DNA of 64,000 nt, from NCBI RefSeq assembly GCF_017815135.1, contig NZ_JAGJCF010000010.1, positions 1-64,000 on the forward strand, given 5' to 3'. Shown here piece by piece: positions 57,773 through 64,000 of this stretch (its first letter is position 1; each line of letters opens with the position of its first letter). This stretch comes from Jiella mangrovi (GTDB lineage Bacteria; Pseudomonadota; Alphaproteobacteria; Rhizobiales; Rhizobiaceae). The notes under the pieces are model-generated. The model was not told where the DNA came from and ran no database searches. It was given only the letters and a program-made list of their open reading frames with translations. Made by a program: the position numbers and the translations under genes.

Positions 57773-58054
57773 CTACTGGCGCTCTTCAGGGAAATACACC
57801 GGACCGACGATGCGAATGCCGGTGGCGGTGCGCCGGATCTTCGGATCGGGCGATGCAACGGCGTCGATCCCGCTCCTGGTGTCTGCTCCAGAACCGATCG
57901 CCTCGGCGCGAGATGTGGGAATGGGCAGGCTGTCCAGCCGAAGACTTGAGACCTCGAAGCTTTCCTGCGAGCTTGCATCCTGTGCGTGGACGAAAGACGA
58001 AGTCGAAACCAGTACAGACGCTGCGGCAAAAAGCGTAAAAATCTTCGTATTCAC
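57773..58054 (-). CDS. Small exported protein of unknown function
   Basis: A 93-residue protein starting at GTG 58054 (AGGGG upstream), with a clear Sec signal (NTKIFTLFAAASVLVSTSSFVHAQ, cut after about residue 25). The mature part is about 68 residues, polar (QESFEVSSLRLDSLPIPTSRAEAIG) and ends with IRIVGPVYFPEERQ. No known domain is recognised. A solid terminator follows, so it is a monocistronic secreted or periplasmic protein. Confidence 0.72.
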   Translation of the reverse strand: MNTKIFTLFAAASVLVSTSSFVHAQDASSQESFEVSSLRLDSLPIPTSRAEAIGSGADTRSGIDAVASPDPKIRRTATGIRIVGPVYFPEERQ

Positions 58055-58256
58055 TGGTAACCCCTGTTTCGTCACGGCGATGATGGACGATCGTCTTGGG
58101 GTATAAAGGCGCGTGGCGGAAGTCTGGTTCCCGCGAAAGATTGAAAGTCGGTAAAAATCGGCTCTGGAACGGCGGGCCGTGAAATTTCGGCGGTTCCAGT
58201 CGGGCGACTGGCGGGTGGGGAGCCACGGCTCACCCATCCCCCTCATGTCTCAAGAA

Positions 58257-58305
58257 AGACGACACCGTCGTCTCACCCCCTTTTTTCTCGGTCCTCTCGG
58301 ACCGA
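58257..58305 (-). terminator. Two stem-loops after the rlpA-like gene
   Basis: Two hairpins follow the stop on the minus strand: TCGGTCC-GAGA-GGACCGA (58305-58288) and AGACGAC-GGT-GTCGTCT followed by TTCTTG (58273-58257). The second has a weak T-tract and may be the functional terminator. Confidence 0.4.
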
Positions 58306-58323
58306 CCCCTCAGTCGACAGGTC

Positions 58324-58713
58324 TTAAAGAATGTCGATCTTGACCGGCGCGGTGCCGGAACGGACCATGCCGATGCGTGCGGCGGCCGCCTTCGAAAGGT
58401 CGATGACCCGGCCATGGGCATAAGGCCCGCGATCGTTGATCCTGACGACGACGGACTTGCCGTTCCGCCGGTTGGTGACGCGCACCTTGGTTCCGAACGG
58501 AAGCGATTTGTGAGCCGCCGTCATGGCGTTCATGTTGAAGCGCTCGCCATTGGCGGTGCGGCGGCCGTGGAATCGGGCGCCATAATAAGAAGCATTGCCG
58601 GCGCGGGCCTTCTTGGCCCCGGCGAAGGCCTGATCGGCGACCATCGGCGCATGGGTGATTGCCGGGGCTGCAAGGAGCGCGACCGCCAGGGCGAGGGATT
58701 TCGCGATTTTCAT
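58324..58713 (-). CDS. RlpA-like septal ring lytic transglycosylase family protein
   Basis: A 129-residue protein with a signal peptide ([19 protein letters not shown]...) followed by a single double-psi beta-barrel domain. It shows [43 protein letters not shown] and [18 protein letters not shown], all RlpA hallmarks. Unlike E. coli RlpA it lacks a C-terminal SPOR domain and a lipobox, so it is a short secreted form that probably acts on denuded peptidoglycan or only binds it. Confidence 0.92.
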   Translation of the reverse strand: MKIAKSLALAVALLAAPAITHAPMVADQAFAGAKKARAGNASYYGARFHGRRTANGERFNMNAMTAAHKSLPFGTKVRVTNRRNGKSVVVRINDRGPYAHGRVIDLSKAAAARIGMVRSGTAPVKIDIL

Positions 58714-59137
58714 GGATGTCCTTTGCTGCGTTGCGTTTCCGCTGGCGGCTCTTTCGGCAACTCCTTTGACGAAACCGTGATCGAAACCCGGCGAGAGGAA
58801 GATTATTTCTGGGCAGAAGGAACCTTTTCCAGTTTGGCTCCAACTTCCTGACTTTTTGGAGAAAATTTCGCCCCTCTTTGGGCGCGAATGCGACAGGGAC
58901 GTCGCAATTTGGCGAAATGTGGCAGGGTGGATGAGGGCCGGGATGGGGGGTCGGCCGTTCCGTTGACAACCATTATGGCGAGCGCATTTCGGGGCCGGCG
59001 AGCCCGCCGCCCTATTGCCGGGTATTTTCGTTTCGCACCACTTTCGAGCGCTTGCCGTGCCCCGCGCTTTGGTCTATCTGCCGCGGTGGGACACCTCTCC
59101 CCAACGAGAGGCGCCTATCTGAAAGGGTAGCTACAAG
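58714..59137. other. Intergenic region between rlpA-like gene and serC
   Basis: This divergent region holds the promoters of the rlpA-like gene and serC. TTGACA at 58963-58968 could be a -35 box for serC, but the matching -10 is weak. The 3' part forms the serC leader structure listed separately. No gene is seen. Confidence 0.45.
59088..59137 (+). promoter_or_regulatory. Candidate serC leader RNA
   Basis: Just before serC, CCTCTC (59094-59099) and GAGAGG (59106-59111) form a perfect hairpin. A second one, CTATC (59115-59119) with GGTAG (59126-59130), follows and encloses the AAGGG ribosome-binding sequence. The layout recalls the serC RNA motif described upstream of serC in alphaproteobacteria, which could control translation start. 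I cannot align it to the published consensus here. Confidence 0.5.
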
Positions 59138-60313
<1,176 letters not shown>

Positions 60314-60331
60314 AGGCCGCGGGGCGTTTCC

Positions 60332-60384
60332 TCATCCCTCATCCTGAGGTGCCACCGCAGGTGGCCTCGAAGGGCGAGGGATGA
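60332..60384. repeat. Palindromic REP-like element A7
   Basis: TCATCCCTCATCCTGAGG and CCTCGAAGGGCGAGGGATGA arms, centre GTGCCACCGCAGGTGGC. It has the A2-type orientation, here followed and not preceded by its partner. Confidence 0.9.
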
Positions 60385-60399
60385 CGGGCGCCGAGGCTC

Positions 60400-60448
60400 G
60401 CCTCTCGCCCTTCGAGGCTCGCTTCGCTCGCACCTCAGGATGAGGGGC
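60400..60448. repeat. Palindromic REP-like element A8
   Basis: GCCTCTCGCCCTTCGAGG and CCTCAGGATGAGGGGC arms, centre CTCGCTTCGCTCG. It has the A1-type orientation, so the A7-A8 pair is the mirror arrangement of the other three pairs. Confidence 0.9.
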
Positions 60449-60518
60449 TCAGGCCTGCCGTAGTTTGCATCAGGTTTTCGCGCTTCGGCCTCCGGCCCCC
60501 AGCGACCTCCAACGCTTC

Positions 60519-60546
60519 GTCATCCCGGGCTTGACCCGGGATCCAT
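60519..60546. repeat. Palindromic element B3
   Basis: GTCATCCCGGGCTTGACCC followed by GGGATCCAT, nearly identical to B1. Confidence 0.88.
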
Positions 60547-60618
60547 GCCAAATCGCCGAACATGAACCGATCGGGCCGAGATCACCCCCGGCCGGACTGC
60601 CCGCCGAAAAGGCCGCGG

Positions 60619-60648
60619 AATGGATCCCGGCTCGAGGCCGGGATGACG
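60619..60648. repeat. Palindromic element B4
   Basis: ATGGATCCCGGCTCGAGG followed by CCGGGATGACG, the inverted partner of B3, as B2 is of B1. Confidence 0.85.
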
Positions 60649-60726
60649 ACCAGGTTCATCGTTCGCACCCGTCATTCAGCCGGCGCTGCCTAAAGGCCAA
60701 GCGCCGCAGACAAAAGGACCAAACCC

Positions 60727-62334
60727 ATGGCACCCCGCGTACTCGTTTCCGACGCGCTTTCCGAAACCGCCGTGCAGATCTTCAAGGATCGCGGCATCGA
60801 GGTCGATTTCCAGCCGCAGCTCGGCAAGGACAAGGACAAGCTCGCCGAGATCATCGGCCAGTATGACGGCCTCGCCATCCGCTCGGCCACCAAGGCGACC
60901 GAAAAGCTCATCGAGGCGGCGACCAATCTGAAGGTCATCGGCCGCGCTGGCATCGGCGTCGACAACGTCGACATCCCGGCGGCAAGCCGTAAGGGCATCA
61001 TCGTGATGAACACGCCCTTCGGCAATTCGATCACTACCGCCGAACACGCCATCGCGCTGATGTTCGCCGTCGCCCGCGAGCTGCCCGCCGCCGATGCCTC
61101 GACCCAGGCCGGCAAGTGGGAGAAGAACCGCTTCATGGGCGTCGAGATCACCGGCAAGACCCTCGGCATCATCGGCTGCGGCAATATCGGCTCGATCGTC
61201 GCCTCGCGCGGTGTCGGCCTGAAGATGCGCGTCGTCGCCTTCGATCCGTTCCTGTCGGCCGAGCGCGCCGCGCAGATGGGCATCGAGAAGGTCGAGCTCG
61301 ACGAGCTCTTCAAGCGCTCCGACTTCATCACGCTGCACACGCCGATGACCGACAAGACCCGCGGCATCATCAACAAGGCGGCGATCGCCAAGATGAAGGA
61401 CGGCGTGCGCATCATCAACTGCGCCCGTGGCGGCCTCGTCGTCGAGGCGGATCTCGCCGAGGCGCTGAAATCCGGCAAGGTGGCGGGTGCCGGTGTCGAC
61501 GTCTTCGAGACCGAACCGGCCAAGGAGAGCGTGCTCTTCGGCCTGCCGAACGTCGTCTGCACGCCGCATCTCGGCGCTTCCACCTCGGAGGCTCAGGAGA
61601 ACGTCGCGCTCCAGGTCGCCGAGCAGATGTCCGACTATCTCCTTCGCGGTGCCGTTTCCAACGCCATCAACATGCCGTCGATCACCGCCGAGGAGGCGCC
61701 GATCCTGACGCCCTTCGTCAAGCTCGCCGAGTGCCTCGGCGCCTTTGTCGGCCAGGTCACGGAAGAGCCGATCAAGTCGGTGGAGATCGTCTATGACGGC
61801 ACCGTCGCGACGATGAACACCAAGGCGCTGACCTCGGCGGCGCTCGCCGGGCTGATGAAGAGCCAGGTCGCCGACATCAACATGGTCTCGGCGCCGGTGA
61901 TGGCGAAGGAGCGGGGCATTCAGGTGACCGAATCGCGCCGCGACCAGTCCGGCGTCTTCGAGACCTATATCCGGCTCCAGATCACCACCGAGAAGCAGAC
62001 CCGGGACGTTGCCGGCACCGTGTTCTCAGACGGCAAGCCGCGCTTCATCCAGATCAAGGGCATCAATCTCGACGCCGAGATCGGCCGCTACATGGTCTAC
62101 ACCACCAACAACGACGCGCCCGGTATCATCGGCCTGCTCGGCACGGTGTTTGGCCAGGCGGACGTCAACATCGCCAACTTCCAGCTCGGCCGCAACCGGC
62201 CCGGCGGCGATGCGATCGCGCTGCTCTATGTCGATTCTCCCGTGTCGGAAGAGGTGCTCGACAAGGTCCGCTCGCACAAGGCGATCGCCAGCGCCAAGCC
62301 GCTGGTCTTCGACGTGGCCGAAGCGACGGCCTGA
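60727..62334 (+). CDS. serA: D-3-phosphoglycerate dehydrogenase
   Basis: First step of serine synthesis, oxidising 3-phosphoglycerate with NAD+. The 535-residue protein is the long type: a catalytic and Rossmann domain (GIIGCGNIGSIVASRG) with the catalytic Arg in NCARGGLV, Glu in FETEPA and His in TPHLGAST. An intervening domain follows (about residues 320-450), then a C-terminal ACT domain (VYTTNNDAPGIIGLLG, from about 455) that probably binds serine for feedback control. It lies behind serC with repeats between; a strong terminator follows. Confidence 0.97.
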   Translation: MAPRVLVSDALSETAVQIFKDRGIEVDFQPQLGKDKDKLAEIIGQYDGLAIRSATKATEKLIEAATNLKVIGRAGIGVDNVDIPAASRKGIIVMNTPFGNSITTAEHAIALMFAVARELPAADASTQAGKWEKNRFMGVEITGKTLGIIGCGNIGSIVASRGVGLKMRVVAFDPFLSAERAAQMGIEKVELDELFKRSDFITLHTPMTDKTRGIINKAAIAKMKDGVRIINCARGGLVVEADLAEALKSGKVAGAGVDVFETEPAKESVLFGLPNVVCTPHLGASTSEAQENVALQVAEQMSDYLLRGAVSNAINMPSITAEEAPILTPFVKLAECLGAFVGQVTEEPIKSVEIVYDGTVATMNTKALTSAALAGLMKSQVADINMVSAPVMAKERGIQVTESRRDQSGVFETYIRLQITTEKQTRDVAGTVFSDGKPRFIQIKGINLDAEIGRYMVYTTNNDAPGIIGLLGTVFGQADVNIANFQLGRNRPGGDAIALLYVDSPVSEEVLDKVRSHKAIASAKPLVFDVAEATA

Positions 62335-62374
62335 GCCGCCGAAGTCTCTGACATCGTCCTCCCATGACGACCTT

Positions 62375-62413
62375 GTGCCGGCGACATTCCTTCGTGTCGC
62401 CGGCACATTTTTA
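62375..62413 (+). terminator. Rho-independent terminator after serA
   Basis: GTGCCGGCGACA, 8-base loop, TGTCGCCGGCAC (a perfect 12-bp stem), then ATTTTTA. It is one of the clearest terminators in the window. Confidence 0.93.
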
Positions 62414-62500
62414 TGCATGCGGCCTGCCGGGTCGGTTGCTATCCGTCATCGTGACCGGGCTGCCGGTCTGGCAGCCGGGGTTTTCGGCGAGAGGCACAGG

Positions 62501-63181
62501 ATGTCCAGCATGACCCGATCAGGCGAGCTCCCCATCCGCGTCCCGGCGACGATGCCTGAGCGAACCGTGCTCGACGGCCGGTATGCCCGGCTCGAACCGC
62601 TCGATCCGGCCCGCCACGCCGACGCCCTCTTCGCGGCGATCCGCACGGACGCCGAGGCCCGCCATCGCTATCTCTTCGACGTTCCGCCTTTGAGCGCTGC
62701 GGCCCTGCGCGAATGGGCCGAGGGCGCCGTAGCCGCGGCCGATCCGTTGTTCTTCGCCGTCGTCGACAAGGCGAGCGGGCGTGCCGGGGGCCGGCAGTCG
62801 CTGATGCGGATCGCGCCCGAACACGGCGTGATCGAGATCGGCAACATTCTCTGGGGCGAGGGCATCGCCGGGACGCGGGTCGCCGCCGATGCGCTCTTCC
62901 TCACCGCGGCCTATGTGTTCGAGACCCTCGGCTATCGTCGCTTCGAATGGAAATGCAACGACGCGAACGTGCCCTCGAAGCGCGCGGCGATAAGGTTCGG
63001 CTTCACTTTCGAGGGCGTCTTTCGCCAGCACATGGTGGTAAAGGGAGAAAACCGCGACACGGCCTGGTTCGCGATGCTCGACCGCGAATGGCCACGGCTG
63101 AAGGCGGGATATGAGGCATGGCTCGACCCGGACAATTTCGACGGCGGGGGGAGGCAGAGGACGCCCCTGCGCTTCATGTGA
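62501..63181 (+). CDS. GNAT-family N-acetyltransferase (RimJ/RimL type)
   Basis: A 226-residue acetyltransferase. It begins with a RimL-like substrate region (LDGRYARLEPLDPARHADALFAA). The acetyl-CoA-binding part includes IEIGNILWGEGIAGTRVAADAL and FEWKCNDANVPSKRAAIRFGFTFEGVFRQHMV, the latter diagnostic of ribosomal-protein/RimJ-like members. Substrates range from protein N-termini to small amines. ATG 62501 follows the serA terminator, so it has its own promoter. Confidence 0.88.
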   Translation: MSSMTRSGELPIRVPATMPERTVLDGRYARLEPLDPARHADALFAAIRTDAEARHRYLFDVPPLSAAALREWAEGAVAAADPLFFAVVDKASGRAGGRQSLMRIAPEHGVIEIGNILWGEGIAGTRVAADALFLTAAYVFETLGYRRFEWKCNDANVPSKRAAIRFGFTFEGVFRQHMVVKGENRDTAWFAMLDREWPRLKAGYEAWLDPDNFDGGGRQRTPLRFM

Positions 63182-63472
63182 GCATTTGCGCCGAGGCGAC
63201 GACGCTCCGTTCCTGAGAAGCCGTCGCCCCGCGGCGCTTCTGCGGGACCCGCCGTCATCCTAGGCCCCCCGTGCCGAGGGTCTACCTTCTGTCGTCCCGC
63301 CCGGTCCGCAGGCGGAAATGCGTCATCGGCATCGGTCCATCGCCTCACTGGCAGGAGATCCTCGACACAAGGCCGAGGATGAGAGGGCGTGGCCGTCTTT
63401 GGATGACGCGGCGGGGCCAACGTATCGATGCCAGCCGCGATGCGTCTGCCGTCTATGCGCGGGCCGGCTGCA

Positions 63473-64000
63473 TCAGCCCCTGGTGCGGGCCATGCCGTCC
63501 TTGGCCGGCTGGTATTTCGGGTTGAGCTGCGCAGCGCGCGCATAGGACTTGAAGGCCCGGCTTCTGTCGCCCTTGCGCTCATAGGCGAGCGCCTGGTTGG
63601 TCCAGTATTCGGCCTTGGTGTCGTCGAGCCGGAGCGCGGTGTTGAAGTCCTCGAAGGCGTTGTCGTCGTCGCCGGTCGCCAGATAGGAGACGCCCCTTGC
63701 CGAATAGGGCTCGGCGGCGTTCGGCTGCAGGGAGATCGCGCGGGAAAAATCCTCGATCGCCAGCTTGTGCTGGCCGTCGAGCTGATAGAGCAGGCCGCGA
63801 TTGTGATAGGCGCGCGGATCGGAGGTGCCGAGATCGATCGCCTTCTGGAAGTAACCCAGCGCTTCCCGGTTTCGTCCCGCCACCCGGTAGACGTTGCCAA
63901 GGCCGATATAGGCCGAGGCGTAATTCGGATTGATCTGGATCGCCTTGTTGTAGTCGGCGGCGGCCTTGGCCGGATCGTTGATCTGCCGGTAGATCAGCGC
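63473..64000 (-). CDS. Tetratricopeptide-repeat protein, 5' end beyond window
   Basis: The frame stays open from the window edge to the stop at 63473 and gives 175 residues without a start. It consists of consecutive 34-residue TPR units, for example DPAKAAADYNKAIQINPNYASAYIGLGN, then NREALGYFQKAIDLGTSDPRAYHNRGLLY, HKLAIEDFSRAISLQPNAAEPYSARGV, NAFEDFNTALRLDDTKAEYWTNQAL and SRAFKSYARAAQLNPKYQPA. It is a scaffold for protein contacts; the partner is unknown. An internal ATG at 63883 is not the true start because the repeat pattern continues upstream. Confidence 0.9.
   Translation of the reverse strand, partial: ALIYRQINDPAKAAADYNKAIQINPNYASAYIGLGNVYRVAGRNREALGYFQKAIDLGTSDPRAYHNRGLLYQLDGQHKLAIEDFSRAISLQPNAAEPYSARGVSYLATGDDDNAFEDFNTALRLDDTKAEYWTNQALAYERKGDRSRAFKSYARAAQLNPKYQPAKDGMARTRG

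Overview
The window is GC-rich, densely coded DNA without tRNA or rRNA genes, and it looks like chromosome from a member of the Hyphomicrobiales (Rhizobiales, Alphaproteobacteria). The pointers are a glycerol operon in the rhizobial order glpR-D-S-T-P-Q-U-V-K, a lipoprotein resembling Brucella Omp19, the large NAD-dependent glutamate dehydrogenase, a HAD(TIGR01459)-ribF-ileS cluster, a HrcA/CIRCE-controlled groESL, and a structured leader in front of serC. The family is not resolved; an Aurantimonas-like lineage is only a guess.

Layout. 1-113: tail of an IS110-family transposase. 422-12036 (minus strand): glycerol uptake and catabolism, comprising regulator, dehydrogenase, two ABC ATPases, two permeases, a small membrane protein, a binding protein and glycerol kinase. 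The operon is interrupted at 4179-5625 by opposite-strand genes (RelE-like toxin, HTH antitoxin, GIY-YIG nuclease) and two pairs of palindromic repeats. 12353-16544: MATE exporter, histone-deacetylase-like hydrolase, and a protein with a duplicated motif and a helix-hairpin-helix domain. 16674-20110: a periplasmic molybdenum hydroxylase (2Fe-2S subunit, TAT-exported Mo subunit, di-haem cytochrome c). 20447-21890: CsbD stress protein, hicAB toxin-antitoxin and an XRE regulator with a palindromic operator. 22063-24236: groESL with promoter and CIRCE. 24448-29915: HAD phosphatase, ribF and an ileS lengthened by two in-frame repeat insertions. 30281-38181: lipoprotein, tadA, a pseudouridine synthase with very long low-complexity arms, rsmD, an M16 peptidase pair and a patatin. 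38444-42240: MFS transporter, TetR regulator with divergent FAD monooxygenase, and a small basic protein. 42291-47210: NAD-glutamate dehydrogenase. 47355-55395: AhpD-like protein, YiiX-like protein, D,D-carboxypeptidase, pdxY, DUF3800 protein, carbonic anhydrase, Omp19-like lipoprotein, zapE and a DUF1328 membrane peptide. 55600-58713: flavin monooxygenase, small exported protein and RlpA-like protein. 59138-63181: serC, serA and a GNAT acetyltransferase. 63473-64000: a TPR protein running off the edge.

Main points of interest. (1) In the glycerol transporter, GlpS lacks the H-loop histidine and a Walker A glycine, while GlpT lacks the LSGGQ signature. In a head-to-tail dimer all these defects fall in one of the two ATP sites, so the pair should be an asymmetric importer ATPase. 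(2) Palindromic REP-like elements occur across the window, often as inverted pairs. Two have entered ileS in frame, and two near-identical composite copies bracket a GIY-YIG nuclease gene, which suggests a nuclease-linked mobile palindrome. (3) Five CGAA motifs, four of them at 10-11 bp spacing, lie in front of glpD and look like a GlpR operator array.
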